A stretch of 64,000 nucleotides of DNA from Promethearchaeota archaeon (GTDB lineage: Archaea; Asgardarchaeota; Lokiarchaeia; Sigyniarchaeales; SOKP01). The notes under the pieces are model-generated. The model was not told where the DNA came from, did no database searches, and saw only the letters and a program-made list of their open reading frames with translations. This document shows, in pieces, positions 17,641 to 25,922 of this stretch. The position numbers and the translations under genes are program-made. The stretch is taken from the NCBI GenBank assembly GCA_030603385.1, contig JAUVXW010000002.1, forward strand, positions 62,001-126,000, given 5' to 3'. Within the stretch, counting starts at the first letter, position 1. Every line of letters starts with the position of its first letter.

Positions 17641-18108
17641 ATGTTATTGAATGAATTTATTGCCACAGATATAACTGAAATTGGTATTTCTTGGTTTGAT
17701 TTCTATTCTATTGGTCACATCTGCCTTGGAATCGGCCTATTTTTATTCTTTTCATTATTTTACACTATTCCAAAAAGAAAATATGGGACAATTCCAATTT
17801 TTTCTTTACTGTTTGTTTTTATACTCACTATGATTTGTTCTGTAGTTTGGGAAATCGTTGAAAATCTAGTTTTTCTTGATTTAGGATGGAAGTTTGAAGA
17901 TCGAGCTGATAGTTGGCAAAACATCACTACTGATATCTTATTATGTGCTATTGGAGGCCTTGGTACTTGGTTATTTGCCTATATCACGTTTGAAAAGGAA
18001 AAAGGTGCTTTTGCTTATTATACTTTTGGATTAATTGGATTTGGAGTTTGGATTAGCGTTTTCATAGTACTCAGATATTTAACTTTTCAGAATTCTCCAA
18101 TGATTTAA
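17641..18108 (+). CDS. small polytopic membrane protein (VanZ/DUF2238-like)
   Basis: 155 residues, ATG start with GTGA nearby. Four hydrophobic segments (about 24-43, 51-75, 98-117, 126-148). Polar residues inside a conserved-looking block SVVWEIVEN...DSWQNITTDILLCAIGG suggest a functional site of the kind found in VanZ-like/DUF2238/DUF2585 proteins, whose role is poorly known. Not assigned further. Confidence 0.6.
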   Translation: MLLNEFIATDITEIGISWFDFYSIGHICLGIGLFLFFSLFYTIPKRKYGTIPIFSLLFVFILTMICSVVWEIVENLVFLDLGWKFEDRADSWQNITTDILLCAIGGLGTWLFAYITFEKEKGAFAYYTFGLIGFGVWISVFIVLRYLTFQNSPMI

Positions 18109-18148
18109 TTAAATTTAACTTATTATTATTTACTATAACCTAGAAAAA

Positions 18149-18916
18149 ATGTTAGATCTTTCCGACTACATAGAATTTCAACAAGGCAACATTCCTCTAA
18201 TACTATCTGTACCACATGGAGGATCATTAGAATGTGAGAACATTCCGAAAAGATCATCGGGAATTTTAGGAATTGATGGTAAAACCATCGAGATTGCTAA
18301 GAAAATAATTGCCTTAATTCAAAATATCTTTAAGAAACAAAATTCTGAAGATAAAATACCATCCTATGTAATTTCTAAAGTCCGTCGAAGTAAAATTGAT
18401 TTAAACCGAGAAGAAACTGAAGCGTATGAGCAGGGATCTTATATTGCTAAGCAAATTTATAAATTTTATCATAAAAAAATTGAAGAAATTGTACGATACA
18501 ACTTGAAAGTATATGAACGTTCGTTGCTTATTGATTTACATGGTTTTGAAAAAGCTAATAGACCACCTGGCTTCCGAGATGTAGACGTGGTTTTAGGAAC
18601 AAATAATTTAGAATCCTTTTACTCTAAAAAAATACCAAAAAAAGATTGGGGAAAGAATATTCGGGGTAAGATTGTTCAAAAATTTCTCGAATTAAATATC
18701 CCTATAGCTCCAAGCCACCCTAAAAGAGGTGAATATGTCTTAACTGGGGGTTATATAACAAAAAAATATGGTGCGTCTCAAATCCCGAAGAGTCAAGCAT
18801 TACAAATTGAATTTTCAGATAGGATAAGAATACAAGAGGAAGAAATAAGGGAAATGGTACTAAATGCACTAGCCAAGATTTTATTTGAGGATTTAAAAGA
18901 TATTAAGAAAGTTTAA
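18149..18916 (+). CDS. N-formylglutamate amidohydrolase family protein
   Basis: 255 residues, ATG start. Family motifs are clear: PLILSVPHGG (about 15-24), RRSKIDLNREE (about 78), LLIDLHGF (about 131), and a late IEFSDRIR. These are the zinc-binding and substrate-contact blocks of the N-formylglutamate amidohydrolase (HutG-like) fold, which removes formyl or acyl groups from acidic amino acids. No histidine-degradation genes adjoin, so the substrate may differ. Confidence 0.85.
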   Translation: MLDLSDYIEFQQGNIPLILSVPHGGSLECENIPKRSSGILGIDGKTIEIAKKIIALIQNIFKKQNSEDKIPSYVISKVRRSKIDLNREETEAYEQGSYIAKQIYKFYHKKIEEIVRYNLKVYERSLLIDLHGFEKANRPPGFRDVDVVLGTNNLESFYSKKIPKKDWGKNIRGKIVQKFLELNIPIAPSHPKRGEYVLTGGYITKKYGASQIPKSQALQIEFSDRIRIQEEEIREMVLNALAKILFEDLKDIKKV

Positions 18917-18929
18917 GGAGAAATAGTTT

Positions 18930-19547
18930 CTAATTGTTTATATCTAAAATTATATTTACAATTCGGTTAATATATTTACTCTTTTGAATCTTACAAATGT
19001 GAGCAACCTTTCTATAATTAAAAGACTCTGCTAATGTATCTAGATAGGAAAGATTATATAAAATTGAGACGTTGTCATTATTCTTCATGAAAAGCATATC
19101 TAATTCTCGCTGAATTTTGTTGTCGCTAATCTTCTTCTTTTTTTTTACCCTTTTATTAATCTCAGTAAGAGCATCATCAAAGTCAATATCCCGTATACTT
19201 GAGATAAGAGAATTCAGCACTATAGCATATAAAACAACGATATCAATGTTATCCGTGTCCTTTAAATTGTGGAATTTGAGTTGTAGATCTTGGTAAATTT
19301 CATTGATATAATTCTCATCTATACCCTTAATTTTTTTGAAGAGATTTAAGAATTGTAGATATTTACCATCGAGAAATAAGTGCAGATTACGATTAAACAG
19401 ATCTTTAAATTTTCTTATAATTTGCCCCGAATTACTTATTTTTACAGAAACTTCAGGTGTTCTGCCAATAATTATATCCTGACCATCTTTGTAAAACTGT
19501 TGATTAATTAAATTATTCGTCGCATCATATAGCTGTTCCAAAATCAT
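18930..19547 (-). CDS. hypothetical protein, possibly Roadblock-like N-terminus
   Basis: 205 residues, ATG start. It begins ILEQLYDATNNLINQQFY and then is mostly helical with a lysine-rich stretch (RVKKKKKISDNK). No diagnostic motif. The LYDATNNLINQ...IIIGRT...SGQIIRKF pattern could be a helix-strand start of a sensor-type domain but this is weak. Convergent with the amidohydrolase gene, 13 bp apart. Confidence 0.55.
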   Translation of the reverse strand: MILEQLYDATNNLINQQFYKDGQDIIIGRTPEVSVKISNSGQIIRKFKDLFNRNLHLFLDGKYLQFLNLFKKIKGIDENYINEIYQDLQLKFHNLKDTDNIDIVVLYAIVLNSLISSIRDIDFDDALTEINKRVKKKKKISDNKIQRELDMLFMKNNDNVSILYNLSYLDTLAESFNYRKVAHICKIQKSKYINRIVNIILDINN

Positions 19548-19991
19548 TCCGATCGCAAATCACCGATAAATAAAATTTTATGTCTGTTCTTAATACAGTT
19601 AGTAAAAATACAATGATTTAATTTTTTGCACTTTTACCTAATTCTTTTCTATTAGTGCTATTAAGGCTTAATAATATAAGAATAATATATTAATGAACTC
19701 CAATTTTTACTAATCGTATCCATAATTTCTAGCAGAAAATGGAAAATGAAATAATGAATCTGTTTATTCAATTTTTTAATCTTGTATAAATGGCTATAGA
19801 TAATTTTTTTTAAAGATGTGCTTTAATATGTTCTAAAAAACATGGAAAAAGAAATATAACCTTTTTATATCATTGTAACCTTTTAATATTGTTATTTTAA
19901 GAAAATATTCAATAAATAACATAATAAAATTATTTACTTTAATAATTTTCAAAATAAAAGAGTAAAATTATATAAAAAGGTTGAAAATAAA
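19548..19991. repeat. AT-rich intergenic region with AACCTTTT direct and inverted repeats
   Basis: The 444 bp upstream of the SCP2 gene hold no coding frame I can support. AACCTTTTTATAT at 19858-19870 is repeated imperfectly at 19877-19889 and occurs as a perfect 13-bp inverted copy at 19970-19982, the latter forming the GGTTGA ribosome-site region of the SCP2 gene. This looks like a regulatory region; whether the copies bind a protein or pair in RNA is unknown. Confidence 0.5.
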
Positions 19992-20423
19992 ATGGTTGAC
20001 GAATCATTATTAAAAGAAATAAAGGCTGCTCAGGATGGAGGCGCGTCCGCGGCTACACCTGATGTTATTGCGAAAATGTTGCAGTTTATGAAAGAAATCT
20101 CGGGGGAAAATGAAGATCTTAAAGAAGAACTTGAGGACATGGAAATTGCCATACAATTAGTCTTCACAGATGCAGACAAAAAGTTCTGGCTCACAGTTAA
20201 AGAAGGTGCTTTAGATTTTGGTGAAGGAGACGTTGAAAATCCTTCATTCACATTATCTTCCACGCTCGAAGTTGGAGCGGGCATTGTGATGGGTGAGGTA
20301 GATGCGACCTCCGCTTATATGGCAGGAGATATCACAGTTGAGGGAAATCTTCAGGATGCGATGGCCTTTCAAGAGATAATTGAACTCTCGCTTGAAGCTT
20401 ACGAAGACCTCATAGAAGATTAG
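19992..20423 (+). CDS. SCP-2 sterol-transfer-domain protein
   Basis: 143 residues, ATG start after AAGGTTGA. After a short helical acidic start, residues about 45-135 follow the SCP2 pattern: AIQLVFTDADKKFWLTVKEGAL, NPSFTLSSTLEVGAGIVMGEVDATSAYMAGDITVEGNLQDAMAF. SCP2 domains bind lipids or acyl-CoA in a hydrophobic cleft. The protein is very acidic (ends EDLIED). The gene is a little richer in G+C than its neighbours, compatible with strong expression. A second SCP2-like gene follows after tRNA-Asp. Confidence 0.85.
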   Translation: MVDESLLKEIKAAQDGGASAATPDVIAKMLQFMKEISGENEDLKEELEDMEIAIQLVFTDADKKFWLTVKEGALDFGEGDVENPSFTLSSTLEVGAGIVMGEVDATSAYMAGDITVEGNLQDAMAFQEIIELSLEAYEDLIED

Positions 20424-20582
20424 AGCAAAGAAAAAGACCATCGTAGCAAATTTTTCTTTTTTTTTAAAATTTTAAATTTTAATTTTTTTATAAATAATAG
20501 TCTTAATGTTAAATCTCAAAGTATAATACAATCTAACAAAAAGAATTTATACTAAAACTTTAGTAAGTTTAATTTAGTATGG

Positions 20583-20689
20583 CGCGGCTAGCGGGATTTG
20601 AACCCGCGTCGCAGGAGTGACAGTCCCGAATGCTTTCCGATAAATAAACAGAATTGTTATACTTAAAGACCGGGCTACACTATAGCCGC
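20583..20689 (-). tRNA. tRNA-Asp(GTC) with an intron in the D-loop
   Basis: Acceptor GCGGCTA/TAGCCGC, T-arm GCGGG-TTCAAAT-CCCGC, anticodon stem CGGGA with loop CTGTCAC giving GTC, and discriminator G, as expected for archaeal tRNA-Asp. D-stem halves GTGT and GCAT are separated by about 43 nt instead of about 10. The excess of about 32 nt can form a hairpin (ATAACA with TGTTTAT) flanked by CTTT/AAAG, compatible with a bulge-helix-bulge splice site. The exact intron ends near position 20-22 are ambiguous by a few bases. Confidence 0.9.
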
Positions 20690-20846
20690 TAAAAATTTTA
20701 GTTATTTAACTAAAGGAATAAATGAGAATATAAAAATTTTATTCTGAATAGCTTGTTATTACATTGAATAGGAAGATTTATATTTCTTAAAGACGATGTG
20801 GATAATAAGGAATATTTAGGTATAACAGTATAATTTATTTAATATA

Positions 20847-21293
20847 TTGCCACAAGTATATATGCTTGATTCAAAGGGTTTTAGATCGGTTGTACACGAT
20901 TTAGAAAACAATACTGAGGAATTTATTACAGCGTTAGATAGGATTATAAGACATGGGGTAAGTATCATCAAGAATACTGGAGAACTCAGGGAAGAAATCA
21001 TAGATTACGATGATATCTATCAAATTTTAATAACTGATATAAATTTTAACTTTTGGTTTAAAGTATCTAATGGTACAATAATGTACAAAAAGGGGATTAA
21101 TAGAGGGGCTTCATTTAGAGTTAGATATAGAAAAGATATATTTATTAAAATTCTTAAACGGGAAATATATGGAACGGATGCTTATATGAAAGGAAAAATC
21201 AAAGTAGATGGAGATCTGACTCAGGGTTTAAGATTTATTAAGTTATTTAGGATGTTTATAAAATATATTAATAATGGGATAAAAAAGCTTTAG
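20847..21293 (+). CDS. SCP2-like domain protein
   Basis: 148 residues, TTG start (an ATG five codons on is possible). The C-terminal half (YQILITDINFNFWFKVSNGTIM, then IKILKREIYGTDAYMKGKIKVDGDL-TQGLRFIKLF) mirrors the SCP2 protein upstream (DATSAYMAGDITVEGNL), so it is a divergent, more basic paralogue. Lipid binding is inferred. Only tRNA-Asp separates the two paralogues. Confidence 0.7.
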   Translation: MPQVYMLDSKGFRSVVHDLENNTEEFITALDRIIRHGVSIIKNTGELREEIIDYDDIYQILITDINFNFWFKVSNGTIMYKKGINRGASFRVRYRKDIFIKILKREIYGTDAYMKGKIKVDGDLTQGLRFIKLFRMFIKYINNGIKKL

Positions 21294-21411
21294 AGCCCGA
21301 CTTTTTCTTTAAACAATTTATTTCTTGCTTATAGCAAACATTTTTTTGAAATAAAGTATGAAAATATTATAAGCTAGTAATTTTATTTTAAAGCATATTC
21401 TCCTAAAACTA

Positions 21412-21513
21412 GGGCCTGTAATCTAGCCTGGATAGGGTGCCCGGCTTCGGATTTCTCTGAAAGAAGAAAAAGAAGAAACTGGGATGTCGCAGGTTCGAAT
21501 CCTGCCTGGCCCA
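21412..21513 (+). tRNA. tRNA-Arg(TCG) with canonical anticodon-loop intron
   Basis: Acceptor GGGCCTG/CTGGCCC with one T-T mismatch at 6-67, D-arm ATCT/GGGT, anticodon stem CCCGG/CTGGG, loop C-T-TCG-G with an intron of about 27 nt (purine-rich, starting ATTTCTCTGAAAG) at position 37/38, T-arm GCAGG-TTCGAAT-CCTGC and discriminator A. The intron sits at the standard archaeal position. CCA is not encoded. Confidence 0.9.
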
Positions 21514-21534
21514 ATCATAAAATAATTAAATTTT

Positions 21535-22968
21535 TTAATATAACCTAATAGTGAAGGTAGAGCCTTTATTTCTTCCTTCAGACTCTACAAGTATTTGACC
21601 TCCATGTAGTTCTACAATTTCTTTTGAAATGTATAACCCTAGACCTGATCCTTCAATATCTACGCCTAAATCCATCCCGTATCTTTCCATTTTTCCAAAT
21701 TTCTCAAATAAAAGCTCTTTTTCTTTTTCGGTTATTCCAACACCTTTATCTTTTATTTGTATATCTATGTAATCATGATTTTCGACGAGGTTGACATAAA
21801 TTTTTCCGCTTATTGGTGTATTTTTCATAGCATTTGATAGAAGATTGGTAATTACTTGTTGAAGACGAATTTTATCTACATTAAATTCCAACTCATCCGG
21901 GAGATTTAAGTTCACAATAAGTTTACGACTATCCAATAAGTAACTCATTTCTTCAACACACTCTTTAGTAATTTTAACGAGATCATCCATCTTAATATTT
22001 AGTTCTAATTTACCAGATTCGATCCTTGAAGCATCTATTAAGTTTTCGACTAACTTTTTTAACCTTAAAGCACCCCTATGAAAAATCTCAATAAATTTTA
22101 ACACATCTTCATCAATTTTTCCATCAAAATGCTTTAAAAGAATTTGAGAAGCACCATATATGGAAGTTAATGGTGTTTTCAACTCATGGGATACTCTAGT
22201 AATAATGTCTTTTCTCATTTTATTAAGCTCTACTAATTTACGATTTTCTTCGAGGACGAGTCTTTCTACTTCTTTTTTTTCAGTGATGTCTAATGTAGCA
22301 ATCAAATTTGCTATTTTATCCTCAAAAGGAATAGTCTTAGAAATAATCTCCAGCCAAATAACTTCCCCTGTTTTTTTAGTGGCTCTAAACTGTATATCCG
22401 CTAAAATATCATTTTTTCCATAATATATATTTTCTGCGGTCTCCATAATCCTTTCTCTATCTTCTGGATGCATGAGTTTTAAAAATTCTTTAGATTTCCA
22501 TTTTAGAATCTCTTTAGGAGTATAACCTAAAGTATCAGAAAATTGTTGGTTAACATATTTGAATTTAAAATCTTCTAAAATTGCGATACCTATGAATGAC
22601 TGTTCTGTAATAGTTCTAAATTTATCTTCAGACTCAGAAATTTTTAACGTAGCAAGTCTTTGTTTAGTAATATCGTTTCCCACAGATAATATTCCAACTA
22701 AATTTCCTTTATCATCTTTTATTGCTTTATTTGTCCATGATATCCATACTTTCTTTCCATATTTTGTAATATTTTCATTTACATTATTCTTATATATTTC
22801 AGGATCTTTACAGATATCTTCCATTAATTTTTCTAAATCACGACCAGTAGTTTCCGTTTTAGGGACGATGGTACCTATAACATGTTCATAAGTTAGGTAC
22901 TTTGGCAGAAGAATTAAAAAATTCTTTAAAGGCTGAGGAGTAAACACTAATATAAGAGCTAATACCAA
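21535..22968 (-). CDS. PAS-domain sensor histidine kinase
   Basis: 477 residues from TTG (two stops lie just upstream). One N-terminal hydrophobic segment (about 2-25) may be a membrane anchor. A PAS-like domain (about 30-105, ending NLVGILSVGNDIT) and a second PAS (about 115-225, RTITEQSFIGIAIL ... NLIATLDITEKK) precede HisKA with the phosphoacceptor in SHELKTPLTS (about 262) and HATPase with NLLSNAMKNTP, IKDKGVGI, FEKFGKM and GSGLGLYISKEIV. The first PAS lacks its early strands, so it is short or divergent. It is divergent from the RHH-HisKA-receiver gene, the probable partner. Confidence 0.92.
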   Translation of the reverse strand: MVLALILVFTPQPLKNFLILLPKYLTYEHVIGTIVPKTETTGRDLEKLMEDICKDPEIYKNNVNENITKYGKKVWISWTNKAIKDDKGNLVGILSVGNDITKQRLATLKISESEDKFRTITEQSFIGIAILEDFKFKYVNQQFSDTLGYTPKEILKWKSKEFLKLMHPEDRERIMETAENIYYGKNDILADIQFRATKKTGEVIWLEIISKTIPFEDKIANLIATLDITEKKEVERLVLEENRKLVELNKMRKDIITRVSHELKTPLTSIYGASQILLKHFDGKIDEDVLKFIEIFHRGALRLKKLVENLIDASRIESGKLELNIKMDDLVKITKECVEEMSYLLDSRKLIVNLNLPDELEFNVDKIRLQQVITNLLSNAMKNTPISGKIYVNLVENHDYIDIQIKDKGVGITEKEKELLFEKFGKMERYGMDLGVDIEGSGLGLYISKEIVELHGGQILVESEGRNKGSTFTIRLY

Positions 22969-23105
22969 ATAATTTTATTAAATTTCTATTTTCTTTTTGT
23001 TTTTATTTTATCTTATTTTGATTTGTATCACGCAAACCCTAAACCATTCTGAATTTCTTGGGTTTATCTTTTTATAGATAAGCTCTTTTTTTTATTTAAT
23101 CTTAA

Positions 23106-23158
23106 GTGTAAAAAAGTATTTATATGTGTAAAATAGTATAAATATGTAAAAAATGAAC
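23106..23158. promoter_or_regulatory. 20-bp direct repeats in the divergent kinase/RHH-regulator promoter
   Basis: GTGTAAAAAAGTATTTATAT at 23106-23125 is followed without a gap by GTGTAAAATAGTATAAATAT at 23126-23145, and then by a partial third copy beginning GTAAAAAATG at 23146. The repeats overlap TATA-like sequence. Exact 20-bp periodicity puts copies two helical turns apart on the same face, as expected for an operator bound cooperatively by ribbon-helix-helix dimers. Confidence 0.6.
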
Positions 23159-23208
23159 AATTATTCATTAATTAATTTAATTGCACTCATTTATTGAAGG
23201 TGTAGAAC

Positions 23209-23949
23209 ATAACCGATTATAACCAGGATAAAGAAAGAATTTCTTTATATGTATCTAAAGATATTAAAGAAGAATGGCAAACTTTTGCTAAAAATAATGA
23301 TTATTCCACTTTATCGAAACTGATAAGGGAAGCTTTAAGATTCTTTATTCAATGTAGAGGATTAGATCTTTCAACTCTTTCTCATGATTTAAAAGAACCT
23401 TTAACCTCAATTAAAGGGTATTTACAATTAATTATTGAAACATATGGAAAATCAATAGAAAGTAATGTAATATCTACATTGAAAAATGTACTGAACCAAT
23501 GTTTGATCTTAGAGAATAAAATCGTAGAATATTTGGATAAATTTGAGACTGAAATGGAAGAAGAGAGTATAAATCAAAAGAGTGAATATGATATTCTTTT
23601 AGTGGAAGATGACCAGGAGACTGTTAACTTACTGACGAGTTATTTCGAGTCAATAAATATAATATGCAAGGGTGTTTTAAGTGGCTTTAAAGGGCTAAAA
23701 GAACTAAAAAGATATGCACCAAAACTGATTTTACTTGACATTATTCTTCCAGATATCAATGGATATGAGATATTAAAGAGAATAAGAGCAGAAGAAAAAT
23801 TAAAAGACATTCCTGTATTTTTTCTTACAGCTATACCAAGTGTAGAAGTAGAGAAAAAGTCATTAGATTTAGGAGCTACAGGTTCAATTTTAAAGCCTTT
23901 TAATTTAACTGATTTTGATGTGATTTATAAGTATTTGGAAAAAAAATAG
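23209..23949 (+). CDS. RHH DNA-binding-HisKA-receiver fusion regulator (ATA start)
   Basis: 246 residues when read from ATA 23209, 6 nt after GAAGGTG; no ATG/GTG/TTG occurs before 23479. Residues 8-48 match ribbon-helix-helix proteins (RISLYVSKDIKEEWQTF, YSTLSKLIREALRFFI). Residues 54-115 are a HisKA/DHp helix pair with the H-box LSHDLKEPLTSIKGYLQLI (His59) but no HATPase. Residues 125-246 are a receiver domain: LLVEDD, phosphoacceptor LILLDIILPD (Asp177), FFLTA and LKPF (Lys229). A phosphorelay to DNA within one chain is implied. The neighbouring PAS kinase, transcribed away from it, probably supplies the catalytic domain. Confidence 0.85.
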   Translation: MTDYNQDKERISLYVSKDIKEEWQTFAKNNDYSTLSKLIREALRFFIQCRGLDLSTLSHDLKEPLTSIKGYLQLIIETYGKSIESNVISTLKNVLNQCLILENKIVEYLDKFETEMEEESINQKSEYDILLVEDDQETVNLLTSYFESINIICKGVLSGFKGLKELKRYAPKLILLDIILPDINGYEILKRIRAEEKLKDIPVFFLTAIPSVEVEKKSLDLGATGSILKPFNLTDFDVIYKYLEKK

Positions 23950-24242
23950 CAACATAATTATAACATATACTAAATTTTTTAGGTTTTTATTAGCATAACA
24001 AGCAAGAAAATAATTTTTTCTATATTAATAGAAAAATCCTTCTCGTTTCAATTCAAACAAAAGAAGAGTTTTAGGACTTTTTAATTTTGATTAATCTTTT
24101 ATCAACAACTTCGATTTGAAAGATAAAAGCATTATTTGTGGTCAAAAAAGCTAATTATTATCAAAAAAAGATTTAAATACTAGTAAAGTGATTATTTTAT
24201 TAGTACAAAAATGTAATCTAGCACAAATCTAATATAATTTAA

Positions 24243-24707
24243 ATGATAAATTCAGACGATAATTACCAAGATTTTAATTTGGAAAAGATGGTTCCAAGAG
24301 CAAAAGGGTTGATTGGGTTTCTAGTTCTAGATAAGACAGGTTTATTATATTTTTCAAAAGTTACAAAAAATAGAACAAGTTTAGCAAAAAATATTTTTCA
24401 AATTGCAGGGTTTATTTCGGCAATATTGATTTATTCACATGATCTTATTGGCGGTAAAGACGCAGGGATAAAACTTAAAGATATTAATCTTGGTGATTAC
24501 CATATGTTCTTTAAAACTAAGGGCAACTTAATTTTCACATACATAGTTGAAAAACATAAATGTACTGAAAATATTGAAAAATGCATGGAACTAGTAGTAG
24601 AGAAGTTCTTAAACACGTATTATTATTCTCATGTGGTAGAGTTTAAGGGCGATTTGAGTCCTTTCCATTGTTTTGAGATGGTAATTGATCAATATTTTGA
24701 GATGTAA
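24243..24707 (+). CDS. longin/Roadblock-like sensor protein
   Basis: 154 residues, ATG start. The N-terminal strand pattern GLIGFLVLDKTGLLYFSKV, a helix (SLAKNIFQIAGFISAILIYS), then KDINLGDYHMFFKTKGNLIFTYIVEK and a C-terminal helix resemble the two-component longin or Roadblock fold used in Asgard archaea with small GTPases. Function inferred only: a GTPase scaffold or regulator. A TATA-like GATTTAAATACT lies near 24169-24180. Confidence 0.6.
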   Translation: MINSDDNYQDFNLEKMVPRAKGLIGFLVLDKTGLLYFSKVTKNRTSLAKNIFQIAGFISAILIYSHDLIGGKDAGIKLKDINLGDYHMFFKTKGNLIFTYIVEKHKCTENIEKCMELVVEKFLNTYYYSHVVEFKGDLSPFHCFEMVIDQYFEM

Positions 24708-24863
24708 CTTATTTTTGCAGAGATTTAGAATATTAAAATTAATAAAAAAAAATGTCTTTTAAATCATTTAACTTTAATTAAGTATAAATATTGTGAGATT
24801 TTGAATAGAAATAATAAATTTCACCAAAAATTATATATAAACAAACCAATAATTAATATCACA

Positions 24864-25220
24864 ATGACTGCAACTCTAGAAGTTGACTTAGTTCTAGATA
24901 GTTTAATTAAAGAGTTTGGTGAGAGTGGGCTATATTTCATACTGATTTGTACTGAAAATGGAGCAATAATTAAGTCGTATATTAACCAAGAATTTAATAA
25001 AACTTCAATAGGATTGAATATGTCTCAATTGTATGAATTAGCCGAAGAAATTACTTCGGAAATTGGAGTACATAATCCAGATTTTAATGTTATCCATTCT
25101 GATAACTTCTATATTCTTTCAATTAAAATTTTAGGGAAGATAATAATTACTTTGGTGGAAGACCAACTCGATTTCTCTCGAATATTTGATATTATAAATA
25201 GCTGTATCGATACAAACTAA
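24864..25220 (+). CDS. Roadblock/LC7-like domain protein
   Basis: 118 residues from ATG 24864 (TATLEVDLVLDSLIKEFGESG). The frame continues to a TTG at 24801, but TATAAATA at 24783-24790 would put transcription start near or after that codon, so I prefer the ATG. The order helix, LYFILICTENGAIIKSYI, helix, FNVIHSDNFYILSIKILGKIIITLVE, helix is the Roadblock/LC7 (MglB-like) pattern. Such proteins dimerise and regulate Ras-like GTPases. Likely functionally linked to the preceding longin-like gene. Confidence 0.65.
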   Translation: MTATLEVDLVLDSLIKEFGESGLYFILICTENGAIIKSYINQEFNKTSIGLNMSQLYELAEEITSEIGVHNPDFNVIHSDNFYILSIKILGKIIITLVEDQLDFSRIFDIINSCIDTN

Positions 25221-25360
25221 TTTTTAAGGATCTTTTAGTATTTTTATCTTATTTTAAAGAGACACCTTTATAAAATTAAATTTTATATAAAATAAAACAA
25301 ATTTTTATAAATCTTTTTACAGAATTACTAAATTAAGAAAACATTGTAGGAAGATATGAA

Positions 25361-25843
25361 ATGAAGTATGAAAAAAACCAATATTCCGAATCCTTCTCAG
25401 TATGTACTTTAATTATTGCGGGAGCATTTTTATATTGGGGGATAAGTAGTTTAATACAATGGGATGGGTGGTTATGGTGGGGTTTTATTTCAACTGGAAT
25501 TGGTACAGCTATTCTTGTTTCACAAATCTTAGCGATAACTAATAGAAGCAAGTTAAGAAGCGTAGTTTTAGCTGATTTTCAGGAAAATCCGGAAGCAACA
25601 GTAGAACTTGTGAGTAAAAGTACAGGAATTACCGCAAAAGATATACAAGCAATTATTTTAGATCTGAAGGCATCAGGTCAATTAAGAGCAAAATTCAATT
25701 CAAAAACTGGTCAGGTTAAACATCTATTAACAGAAGAAAAAGAACCAACTCCAGGAGAACGAGCCAGTTATTGTTCTAATTGCGGCACTCCTATTACTAA
25801 AGAATCAGCTCAATATTGTGCATATTGTGGTGGGAAAATTTAA
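25361..25843 (+). CDS. membrane protein with winged-helix-like domain and C-terminal zinc ribbon
   Basis: 160 residues, ATG start. Two membrane spans (about 13-32 and 38-60) precede a helical region (VVLADFQENPEATVELVSKSTG, DIQAIILDLKASGQLRAKF) that reads like a winged helix, then a zinc ribbon YCSNCGTPI...YCAYCGGKI at the end. Two spans followed by wHTH and zinc ribbon occur in archaeal membrane-tethered proteins. The role is unknown; it could be a tethered regulator or a scaffold. Confidence 0.65.
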   Translation: MKYEKNQYSESFSVCTLIIAGAFLYWGISSLIQWDGWLWWGFISTGIGTAILVSQILAITNRSKLRSVVLADFQENPEATVELVSKSTGITAKDIQAIILDLKASGQLRAKFNSKTGQVKHLLTEEKEPTPGERASYCSNCGTPITKESAQYCAYCGGKI

Positions 25844-25922
25844 ACACATTTTTTTTATTTTATCAACTATCTGAATAATTATTTGATGATGAGAAGAAAA
25901 TAAAAACTAATTTGATTTCATT

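Noticed and set aside
21535-22968. Histidine kinase as a 5'-truncated pseudogene because of its short first PAS
   Set aside because: Stops lie just upstream of the TTG, an N-terminal hydrophobic segment gives a sensible start, and all kinase boxes are intact.
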